Assembly: GCA_021799715.1 (NCBI GenBank) | Contig: JAJYZY010000157.1 | Span: forward strand, 1 to 5,257 | Length of the DNA: 5,257 nt | Source: Planctomycetota bacterium | GTDB lineage: Bacteria > Planctomycetota > Phycisphaerae > WQYP01 | Direction of reading: 5' to 3' | Notes under the pieces: generated by a model | Told to the model about the DNA's origin: nothing | The model's database searches: none | Seen by the model: the letters and a program-made list of their open reading frames with translations, nothing else | Shown: piece by piece, positions 1 to 5,165 of the stretch | How the letters are laid out: each line of letters begins with the position of its first letter | Numbering within the stretch: position 1 is the stretch's first letter | Translations under genes and position numbers: made by a program

Positions 1-668
1 CCGCAGACAACACAACGGTGGAACGGCTCATCGACGGGCTTGACCGCTTTTTGCACCATTTTGCGGTGCCCATAGCGGATGCGATTGATAATATCGCGGC
101 GGAAAAATATCAGGAAATTCAGTATGGCCGCCAATACTATGGCCCGCTGCGACCAGTCCCCGTTAAGAAACATCCACGCGTACCCTGCCCATGCAATCCA
201 ACCGAGATATTTTACGCGCACCGGCAGAATGAACGCGACATAAAGCACGAAGTCAGGATATAAAAACGCAAATGCCAGAAAAACCGATCCGAACAGGTAA
301 AGGCTGGCGACCTCTCCACCGGGTACCAGAAATGCCGCCGCCACGGTGGCCATCCAGCCAATCAGCAGAAAGAGATTGTAGTGCAATTCACCCCAGGTAT
401 TCTCCAGGGCGCTGCCAATGAGAAAAAAGAAATAAATATCAAGAAACAGCCAGATTGGACTGTATGATGGTGGAATCAACACAAACGAAAACAACCGCCA
501 CCATTGACCCGCCCAGACCAGAGACGGTTCGAGATACATTCGACCAACGATGTTCGGATGGGAGAAGTGCAGGACAAAAAACAGCACCTGCCCGATAATA
601 ATCCACAACGTCAAATGCGGAATTGCAAAGCGTGAGAGCTTTCGTTCCAGTTTCTCTTTGAATCTCAT
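1..668 (-). CDS. Rhomboid-like multi-pass membrane protein, probably catalytically inactive (3' end outside window)
   Basis: An open frame runs from an ATG at 668 to the window edge with no stop, giving 222 full codons and a partial one; the C-terminus is missing. Several hydrophobic helices are visible, at about residues 20-36, 58-66, 71-87, 98-115, 123-136, 139-150, 154-168 and 175-189. The pattern GQWWRLFSFVLIP (55-67) matches the WR-containing L1 region of rhomboid proteases, and ENTWGELHYN (89-98) resembles the following rhomboid E..G..R/Y segment. The GxSG active-site motif is not present: the corresponding stretch reads LFGSVFLAF (126-133 region), so Gly seems to occupy the nucleophile position, and no His is seen in the last helix (IVLAAILNFLIFF). 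The visible end, HRCVVCG, looks like the first CxxC knuckle of a zinc ribbon. An in-frame ATG at 674 is an alternative start; an AAGG lies 4 nt before it and 10 nt before 668. The gene is divergent from glmM. Membership in the rhomboid fold is inferred from pattern; the substrate or partner is unknown. Confidence 0.78.
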   Translation of the reverse strand, partial: MRFKEKLERKLSRFAIPHLTLWIIIGQVLFFVLHFSHPNIVGRMYLEPSLVWAGQWWRLFSFVLIPPSYSPIWLFLDIYFFFLIGSALENTWGELHYNLFLLIGWMATVAAAFLVPGGEVASLYLFGSVFLAFAFLYPDFVLYVAFILPVRVKYLGWIAWAGYAWMFLNGDWSQRAIVLAAILNFLIFFRRDIINRIRYGHRKMVQKAVKPVDEPFHRCVVC

Positions 669-696
669 GTGCATAAGCCCTTATGGCAAAAAAATG

Positions 697-702
697 ATTC
701 TA
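697..702 (-). promoter_or_regulatory. Candidate -10 box for the rhomboid-like gene
   Basis: On the minus strand the hexamer TAGAAT matches the sigma-70 -10 consensus TATAAT at five of six positions. It lies 28 nt upstream of the ATG at 668, which would leave a leader of roughly 20 nt containing the AAGG ribosome-binding sequence. No convincing -35 hexamer is found 16-18 nt upstream, so this is only a positional and sequence-match candidate. Confidence 0.3.
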
Positions 703-838
703 CATGATCGGGCACGAAAAGCATCTCGGTGCGGGCCGGCCAGCGCACCATGCCGCGCGATCCGGGGACAATTCATTGTGGGCGTCAGATGATCATTGCG
801 TTGCAATTCACGTTGACTTCAGCCGTGGTTACGGTTTA

Positions 839-917
839 TTGCGACGTTGCATGTTACCGGCCGCGCGTTTGCAGGATTGGTTGTGCGTATGGTTGAATTG
901 TTCGCGCAACGTCGCAA
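839..917. repeat. Perfect 12-bp inverted repeat with 55-nt spacer upstream of glmM
   Basis: The arms TTGCGACGTTGC (839-850) and GCAACGTCGCAA (906-917) are exact reverse complements, separated by 55 nt. The right arm ends 106 nt before the glmM ATG. It could form a long-looped stem in a 5' leader transcript or serve as a pair of binding sites for a regulator. No U-tract follows either arm, so it does not look like a terminator. The function is not evident from the sequence. Confidence 0.5.
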
Positions 918-1011
918 AATGCGTCAAATCTCCGGATCATTGCCATCAAGCTCTTGCAAAGAATATCCGGGCGTATATCCTGCCGCATGACAGAGTATCG
1001 AGTATAAAAGT

Positions 1012-1019
1012 AAAGGCGG
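1012..1019 (+). promoter_or_regulatory. Ribosome-binding site of glmM
   Basis: AAAGGCGG lies just upstream of the ATG at 1024. It matches the anti-Shine-Dalgarno complement AAAGGAGG except at one base, and its AAAGG core ends 7 nt before the start codon. It supports the start at 1024. Confidence 0.6.
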
Positions 1020-1023
1020 CGTT

Positions 1024-2397
1024 ATGAGTGAATTGATTATCAGTGTTTCGGGCGTGCGGGGGGTTATTGGAGATTCATTAACGCCAGGCGTGGCTATGGA
1101 ATTTGGCCAGGCGTTTGGTGAACTGCTCAAACTCACGGCCCTGGATGATCAGACGGCGGCACCGGTGAAAGTGGCCGTTGGCCGCGATTCGCGGGTTTCC
1201 GGTCCCATGATACAGGCCGCTTTTTGTGCGGGATTGATGTCGGTTGGCGTACATGTGGTGGATTTGGCCATCGCCACGACGCCCAGTGTGGCTTTAATGG
1301 GCCGATACTTAAAGACCGATGCGTCCGTGGTGATCACCGCATCACATAATCCGCCGGAATACAACGGCATTAAATTTATTTCCCATGACGGTATAGCATT
1401 TTCCGGGGATATCATTTATCAATTGCGGAAGATATTCGAATCGCGGTCATGGAATCTGGAAGCCATTGACCGAATCGGAACCCTGACCACGGATAGCCGC
1501 GGTCATGCCAATCATGTTCAGGCGATTCTGCCGCTTGTTGATGCCAGGGCCATCAGTGCGCACCGTTACCGCGTGGTGCTCGATAGCATCAATGGCGCGG
1601 GCTGCGCTCCATCACCGATGTTGCTGGGCAAACTGGGCGTGGAATTGGCCCATGTGAACAATCAGGCGACGGGACGGTTTGCCCATCCACCGGAGCCGAC
1701 GCGGGAAAACCTCACGGATTTATGTCATCAGGTAACGCGCCACCGGGCGGCGGTGGGTTTTGCCCAGGACCCGGATGCGGATCGGCTGGCGGTGGTGGAT
1801 GAACGCGGTACGTATATTGGCGAAGAATACACGCTGGCACTCGCCGTTCTCAGCAGAGTTATGGTGAAGCCGGGGGTTATTGTGTGCAATTTGTCCACCA
1901 GCCGGATGGTGGATGATATTGCCGCGAAATTCAAATCAGCGGTCATTCGCACACCGGTGGGGGAGGCCAATGTGGCGGCGGCGATGATTGAACATCAGGC
2001 GGTAATCGGAGGCGAGGGCAATGGCGGGGTGATCGACCCGCGCATCGGCCCGGTGCGTGATTCACTGATCGGCATGACGCTGATTTTGGATTTGATGTCC
2101 CGAACCGGAAAACCACTTTCCCAGATTGTCAGCGCCATACCGAAGTACGCGATGATTAAAACTAAATTTCCGGCTACACGGTCCCAGGCGGACGAGCTGG
2201 TGGAAAAAGTAAAAACGGAATATGCGGATCAAAAGCTGGATTTGCAGGATGGTGTGCGTATTGACTGGCCGGAGGGTTGGGTGCATGTGCGGCCAAGCAA
2301 TACGGAGCCTATTGCCCGGGTGATCGCCGAGGCCGCGGATGAAAAAACCGCCCAGGAGCTCATTGCCCGCGTACAGCGGCTCGGCGGAACGCGTTAA
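1024..2397 (+). CDS. glmM: Phosphoglucosamine mutase (phosphohexomutase family)
   Basis: A 457-residue cytoplasmic enzyme of the alpha-D-phosphohexomutase superfamily, close to the usual 445-460 length and apparently intact. All four family signatures are visible in order: the phosphoserine loop TASHNP (105-110, catalytic Ser107, followed by YNGIK), the magnesium loop DPDADR (249-254), the sugar-binding loop GEGNGG (330-335), and the phosphate-binding loop RPSNTEP (423-429). GlmM converts glucosamine-6-phosphate to glucosamine-1-phosphate, the step before UDP-GlcNAc formation for peptidoglycan and other envelope sugars. The sugar loop differs from the GEQSGH of E. coli GlmM and instead resembles the GE.NGG loop of archaeal-type GlmM and of planctomycete homologues as I recall them. 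A phosphomannomutase or phosphoglucomutase activity therefore cannot be excluded. The start is supported by a near-consensus ribosome-binding site. A possible small gene follows 3 nt after the stop. Confidence 0.93.
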   Translation: MSELIISVSGVRGVIGDSLTPGVAMEFGQAFGELLKLTALDDQTAAPVKVAVGRDSRVSGPMIQAAFCAGLMSVGVHVVDLAIATTPSVALMGRYLKTDASVVITASHNPPEYNGIKFISHDGIAFSGDIIYQLRKIFESRSWNLEAIDRIGTLTTDSRGHANHVQAILPLVDARAISAHRYRVVLDSINGAGCAPSPMLLGKLGVELAHVNNQATGRFAHPPEPTRENLTDLCHQVTRHRAAVGFAQDPDADRLAVVDERGTYIGEEYTLALAVLSRVMVKPGVIVCNLSTSRMVDDIAAKFKSAVIRTPVGEANVAAAMIEHQAVIGGEGNGGVIDPRIGPVRDSLIGMTLILDLMSRTGKPLSQIVSAIPKYAMIKTKFPATRSQADELVEKVKTEYADQKLDLQDGVRIDWPEGWVHVRPSNTEPIARVIAEAADEKTAQELIARVQRLGGTR

Positions 2398-2400
2398 GCG

Positions 2401-2553
2401 ATGCAAGTTGCTGTTTGTTACTCGTGTGATGATTTGAAGTTTTATTCGCGTGCGTCCGGCGGAAATACGCTCGGCGCGGCAAGCCGCCCGCCCATCGTGC
2501 AACGGAAAGGTATTGACGGCTCATATTACGATCCCAAGGGCTTGCTGAAATAA
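2401..2553 (+). CDS. Possible small protein (50 aa) directly downstream of glmM, function unknown
   Basis: An ATG three bases after the glmM TAA opens a 50-codon frame ending in TAA at 2551-2553. The product has an N-terminal CYSC pair of cysteines (residues 6-9), a charged middle, and the ending IDGSYYDPKGLLK. It has no hydrophobic helix and no signal peptide, so it would be cytoplasmic. The 3-nt gap suggests translational coupling to glmM; a weak GGA lies 12 nt upstream of the ATG inside the glmM end. The amino-acid make-up looks protein-like rather than the Cys/His/Arg-rich composition of shadow frames, but a frame this short can occur by chance. I do not recognise a family. Confidence is moderate to low. 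Confidence 0.4.
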   Translation: MQVAVCYSCDDLKFYSRASGGNTLGAASRPPIVQRKGIDGSYYDPKGLLK

Positions 2554-2589
2554 TCGCAATTTCAAATATTGGTTTGACAGTGTTTGGTA

Positions 2590-2613
2590 ACAAATGCAAT
2601 TTGTGTGTTTTTT
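2590..2613 (+). terminator. Weak AT-rich hairpin plus T-run, possible terminator of the glmM unit
   Basis: ACAAAT (2590-2595) and ATTTGT (2599-2604) are exact reverse complements around a 3-base loop, followed after GTG by six T residues (2608-2613). The shape is that of an intrinsic terminator but the stem has only two G-C pairs, so it would be weak. A consensus-like TTGACA (2574-2579) just upstream puts the palindrome where a -10 box would fall, so an operator is the alternative reading. Confidence 0.3.
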
Positions 2614-2631
2614 CCGCGTCTTATCGGTCAT

Positions 2632-2681
2632 GAAAAATTATTAAAGATTTTTCTTCCCTTGGTTGCGACGATGTGCTACGA
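2632..2681 (+). promoter_or_regulatory. Candidate promoter of the pseudopilin-like gene
   Basis: TGC followed by TACGAT (2673-2681) has the form of an extended -10 element, with four of six -10 bases matching. The -35 region 16-17 nt upstream is poor (TTCCCT, 2654-2659). Immediately upstream is an AT-rich tract with a 7-bp inverted repeat, GAAAAAT (2632-2638) and ATTTTTC (2647-2653), that could act as an UP element. Transcription would start near 2688, giving a leader of about 55 nt that holds the ribosome-binding site at 2731. This supports the ATG at 2744 rather than a TTG at 2663, which would lie upstream of the transcript. Confidence 0.35.
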
Positions 2682-2730
2682 TCATCTTAGTGATCCGGCA
2701 AGTCACCGGGTTTGGAAGGAAGCTTGAGAC

Positions 2731-2736
2731 GAGGAG
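2731..2736 (+). promoter_or_regulatory. Ribosome-binding site that fixes the start at 2744
   Basis: GAGGAG ends 7 nt before the ATG at 2744, the best Shine-Dalgarno match in the window. The longer in-frame reading from TTG at 2663 has no comparable signal, and its extra 27 residues would put a non-conserved Arg-rich segment ahead of the anchor. Confidence 0.7.
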
Positions 2737-2743
2737 AGATTTC

Positions 2744-3259
2744 ATGGCAAAGCGTATTCAAATCAGTCGATCCGAACTGCCGATTGTTCTGGCGGCGGTG
2801 ATTATCATCGTCGGCGTGATGTGCTGGAGCCACAGTGAACAAAAGCGTACCGATGCGATGGCCAATACCCGCATTACCCTCGCATCACTGCAAGTGGCGT
2901 TTCAACAATATCGGGAATTTGGCGGTCCCATGCCGAAGATGCTCAAGGGACACTCAAGCATATACAGCTTTCTGGTCGCGTATCAGCGCTTTTACGCGCG
3001 ACGCAATGCGGCTGGCCAGTGGAAAAATAATCCGCATCTGCTGATTTATCTGCGGCCTAAACTCACCTCGCTGGGCTGGATTTCCATGCCCGGTGGCGGA
3101 AAGATGCGGGCAATGATCGAGGTGCGGGACGGGTTCGGCCACCTGATTCATTTTCTCAATAATCCGGTCAAAAATATTCATGCGCCGTGTTTTGCGGTAC
3201 GCTTGCCGCCGGAAGCGGGCAGCCGCAAATGGCTTTACAGTACCGATGAAATCCGCTGA
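2744..3259 (+). CDS. Membrane-anchored pseudopilin-like protein (type II secretion GspG-like), leader motif degenerate
   Basis: A 171-residue protein with a basic N-terminus (KRIQISR), one hydrophobic helix (about 12-29) and a long soluble part, so it should be an inner-membrane protein with its C-terminus outside the cytoplasm. The segment SELPIVLAAVIIIVGV resembles the start of type IV pilins and pseudopilins, including a Glu (residue 11) at the place of the conserved pilin Glu5. Residue 6, where the prepilin-peptidase Gly should be, is Gln. After the helix, TLASLQVAFQQYREFGGPMP (46-64 region) fits the pseudopilin heptad-like helix ending in a G.P turn, DGFGHLIHF (129-137) resembles the GspG D.WG...Y element, and the protein ends LYSTDEIR, reminiscent of the GspG C-terminal D-rich loop. 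No gene for a secretion ATPase or platform protein is in view. It stands alone, with its own promoter candidate and a terminator candidate. The family assignment is inference from pattern; the reading frame itself is well supported. Confidence 0.65.
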   Translation: MAKRIQISRSELPIVLAAVIIIVGVMCWSHSEQKRTDAMANTRITLASLQVAFQQYREFGGPMPKMLKGHSSIYSFLVAYQRFYARRNAAGQWKNNPHLLIYLRPKLTSLGWISMPGGGKMRAMIEVRDGFGHLIHFLNNPVKNIHAPCFAVRLPPEAGSRKWLYSTDEIR

Positions 3260-3319
3260 GGCTTTGTGATAAGTTGTTGTGCCTGCCAAATGCATTATGT
3301 TGCGGCCGTTCGTGATCAT

Positions 3320-3353
3320 GGAGTGTGCCTCCGGCAACGACTCCAACACTTTT
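3320..3353 (+). terminator. Candidate terminator of the pseudopilin-like gene
   Basis: GGAGTGTGCC (3320-3329) can pair with GGCAACGACTCC (3333-3344) to form a 10-bp stem with two single-base bulges and a TCC loop. A short T-run TTTT (3350-3353) follows after five bases. It lies about 60 nt beyond the stop at 3259. The bulges and short T-run keep confidence low. Confidence 0.35.
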
Positions 3354-3539
3354 ACGATCGCCGGCCACACTGATTAATGCGGGCCATTGTTAAAAAAGCC
3401 GTAACCGTTTTCGGGGCCACAATAGCGAAAAGTTTTCATGCCGATGAGCAATCAAGGAAAACCGAACAATTGCACCACCATTGCGCAGCTCGTGAATCGA
3501 ACGTGCCATCTCCGCAGCCGTTTGTCGGTGGGACATTAG

Positions 3540-3559
3540 CTTGACGCGGGAGCGTCAAG
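3540..3559. repeat. Perfect 8-bp hairpin with GGGA loop (REP-like or bidirectional terminator)
   Basis: CTTGACGC (3540-3547) and GCGTCAAG (3552-3559) are exact reverse complements around a GGGA tetraloop, and the stem can be extended by a G-U and an A-U pair to 3538-3561. It is the most stable compact stem-loop seen in the window. No T-run follows on either strand, so if it terminates transcription it would be by a U-tract-independent route. Its position between convergent genes is typical both of bidirectional terminators and of dispersed REP-type palindromes. Whether it recurs elsewhere cannot be told from this window. Confidence 0.55.
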
Positions 3560-3834
3560 TTGGATGCGAAATGGCATTGGGATCAACGCCGCAGTCGATT
3601 CGACACGACCGGCACCAAAGTTTACGAAGGGAATCGGATTTGGGCCATCACACAGCATTCGGCGAACAACCGTGATGATTCCGCATCAGGCCTTGTTGGC
3701 GTCGCGGGTCGAAATCGGTTGACGGCACGGCCAGTAGAGGGCGATATGGGGGCTGTAAACGGTTGCAAAATTTGTGGCTGAACTGCCCGGTAATGTGTGC
3801 GATTACACCTTCACGACAAACCGGAAATATTTCG

Positions 3835-5079
3835 TCAAACTTTTCCGATGAGTATGCTGGTATTATGGCCGCCAAAGCCGAAGCTATTGCTCATCGCGTA
3901 CGCCATATTACCCTGCCGGGCCACATTCGGCACATAATCCAGATCGCACAAGGGGTCGGGTTCCACAAGGTTGATAGTCGGGGGCAATTCGCCGCGTTGC
4001 AGAGCCAGGCAGGTGATGGCCAATTCGATGCCGCCGGATGCACCCAGGCTATGGCCCAAGGCTCCTTTGGTGGAACTGACGGGCACCTTTTTGGCACCGG
4101 AACCGAATACGCGATGCACTGCGCGCGATTCCGCGAGGTCTCCGAGTTCAGTGCTTGTGCCATGGGCGTTGATATAACCGATTTTATCGGGGCTGACCCC
4201 CGCTTCCCGCAGCGCCTTTTCCATGGCTTTGGCGGCTCCGGTTCCGTTTTCATCCGGGGCGGTAATGTGGCAGGCGTCGCCGGTGGCTCCGCAGGCCAGC
4301 AATTCGGCGTAAATACGTGCGCCACGGGCTTTGGCATGTTCGTATTCTTCAAGTAAAACCACGCCCGCGCCTTCGGCCATGACAAAACCATTGCGGTTTT
4401 TTTCAAACGGGCGACTTGCCAATTGTGGTTCGTCGTTGCGTGTGGACAGTGCCCGCAGGGCACAAAATGCCGCCAGCCCCAGTTTGGTAACCGCGGCTTC
4501 GGCCCCGCCGGCCAGCATGATGTCGGCATCGTTATATTGAATGGTGCGCAAGGCATCTCCGATGGCGTTGCCGGAGGTGGCGCAGGCGGTGGCGGTGGCC
4601 GATACGGGTCCGCTTAGGCCCCACTGTATGGATAAATTACCGGCCGCGGCATTGACCATCAATTTGGGGACGGTAAACGGCGAAACGCGATCCACGCCGC
4701 GGGCCAGCATCTTATCGTATTGCTGCTCCATTTCTTCAATGCCGCCGATGCCCGATCCAACTATGACGCCGGCACGGTCACGATCGCATTTGGAGAAATC
4801 AATTCCGGAATCGGCCACGGCATGAATTCCCGCGATCATGCCAAACACGGAAAAACGGTCGAGCCGTTTAAGTTCCCGGTGGGGCAGGGATTTCTCTGGA
4901 TTGAATATGTCCGGTGTAATTTCACCCGCGATCCGGCAGGGATATTTGCTTACGTCAAAACGCGTGATCGTATGGATGCCGCAGTTCCCCGCCAGCAGCC
5001 TGGTCCAGAACTGCTCAAGATCGTCGCCAAGGGGCGTTACCACGCCCAAGCCTGTAATAACAACTCTGCGTTTGCTCAT
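3835..5079 (-). CDS. fabF: Beta-ketoacyl-[acyl-carrier-protein] synthase II
   Basis: A 414-residue cytoplasmic condensing enzyme of type II fatty-acid synthesis, the normal FabF length. It condenses malonyl-ACP with a growing acyl-ACP, adding two carbons and releasing CO2. From the start MSKRRVV, the thiolase-fold Cys-His-His active site is complete: Cys166 in TACATSG, His306 in NAHGTST, and His343 in GALGHSLGASG with the conserved Lys338 in STKGA. The glycine-rich end SNSFGFGGHN is also present. No frame damage is seen. The frame extends 17 codons upstream to an ATG at 5130, but that start has no ribosome-binding site and adds an atypical leader. MSKRRVVITG matches the usual FabF N-terminus. 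It lies 86 nt downstream of acpP on the same strand, the classic acpP-fabF order, and is probably co-transcribed. FabB is the main alternative, but the acpP linkage and length favour FabF. Confidence 0.96.
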   Translation of the reverse strand: MSKRRVVITGLGVVTPLGDDLEQFWTRLLAGNCGIHTITRFDVSKYPCRIAGEITPDIFNPEKSLPHRELKRLDRFSVFGMIAGIHAVADSGIDFSKCDRDRAGVIVGSGIGGIEEMEQQYDKMLARGVDRVSPFTVPKLMVNAAAGNLSIQWGLSGPVSATATACATSGNAIGDALRTIQYNDADIMLAGGAEAAVTKLGLAAFCALRALSTRNDEPQLASRPFEKNRNGFVMAEGAGVVLLEEYEHAKARGARIYAELLACGATGDACHITAPDENGTGAAKAMEKALREAGVSPDKIGYINAHGTSTELGDLAESRAVHRVFGSGAKKVPVSSTKGALGHSLGASGGIELAITCLALQRGELPPTINLVEPDPLCDLDYVPNVARQGNMAYAMSNSFGFGGHNTSILIGKV

Positions 5080-5091
5080 CGTGCCGAGCAA

Positions 5092-5095
5092 CTCC
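5092..5095 (-). promoter_or_regulatory. Ribosome-binding site candidate of fabF
   Basis: GGAG on the minus strand, in TTTGGAGTTGC, lies 12 nt before the ATG at 5079. The spacing is longer than usual, so initiation may be modest or partly coupled to acpP translation. No better site is seen for either the 5079 or the 5130 start. Confidence 0.4.
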
Positions 5096-5165
5096 AAAAA
5101 AACCACCGGTCCATCATACGCTGAAGGCATGAAGACGTGTCTTTAAGACGGACAGTACCGGAGGG

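Larger units (their letters stand above)
669..1023. other. Divergent intergenic region between the rhomboid-like gene and glmM
   Basis: This 355-base stretch separates two divergently transcribed genes and has no convincing gene. It contains a 6-bp GC hairpin (GGTGCG/CGCACC, 728-749, loop containing GGCCGGCC), a small palindrome ACAAT-TC-ATTGT near 769-780, and the long-spaced perfect inverted repeat described separately. For glmM no strong promoter stands out: TTGCCA at 940-945 is a good -35 match but the box 18 nt on (TATCCG) is poor, and TATAAA at 1003-1008 would sit too close to the start codon to leave a ribosome-binding leader. The open frame at 704-1027 is judged spurious. Confidence 0.6.
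3260..3834. other. 575-base gene-poor region between convergent genes
   Basis: This stretch lies between the ends of the pseudopilin-like gene and fabF. It holds the terminator candidate at 3320-3353 and the perfect hairpin at 3540-3559. Two short frames run into that hairpin from opposite sides: 3377-3544 on plus (55 codons, ending VGGTLA) and 3536-3658 on minus (40 codons, ending LDAPASS). Neither has a ribosome-binding site. Past 3660 I see only weak palindromes and spurious frames up to the fabF stop. No tRNA, transposase or other recognisable gene is present. The block could be decayed coding DNA or a dispersed intergenic repeat. Confidence 0.6.

Noticed and set aside
704..1027. 107-codon plus-strand frame whose TGA overlaps the glmM ATG as ATGA
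   Set aside because: The overlap mimics translational coupling, but the product is rich in Cys, His and Arg with no recognisable segment, there is no ribosome-binding site at 704, and it runs through the inverted repeat and a GC hairpin. It is more likely an open frame in intergenic DNA.
2463..2489. GC-rich GCGG-CAAG-CCGC stem downstream of glmM as an intrinsic terminator
   Set aside because: It has only a 4-bp stem, no T-run, and lies inside the candidate small ORF.
2360..2599. 79-codon minus-strand frame overlapping the glmM end
   Set aside because: It is antisense to glmM and to the small plus-strand ORF, has a shadow-like composition, and has no start signal.
2663..2743. 27-codon N-terminal extension of the pseudopilin-like gene starting at TTG
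   Set aside because: It lies over the promoter candidate, has no ribosome-binding site, and would bury the normal anchor behind an unrelated segment. The ATG at 2744 has GAGGAG at 7 nt.
3377..3544. 55-codon plus-strand frame beginning MRAIVKKAVTVFG
   Set aside because: There is no Shine-Dalgarno sequence, a stop codon lies two codons before the ATG, the second half is His/Pro/Ser-rich without pattern, and it ends inside the hairpin. Kept only as part of the hairpin-block finding.
3560..3781. 73-codon plus-strand frame starting at TTG just after the hairpin
   Set aside because: It uses a TTG start with no ribosome-binding site, has no recognisable motif, and an equally open minus-strand frame covers part of the same bases.
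3790..3806. GTAAT/ATTAC hairpin just downstream of the fabF stop
   Set aside because: It has only five pairs, mostly A-T, a 7-nt loop and no T-run on the minus strand, which is too weak to call a fabF terminator.
3891..4556. 221-codon minus-strand frame inside fabF, and several plus-strand frames antisense to it (for example 3763-4356)
   Set aside because: These are shadow frames of fabF, which has complete catalytic motifs in its own frame. Their translations are Pro/Trp/Cys/Gly-rich artefacts.
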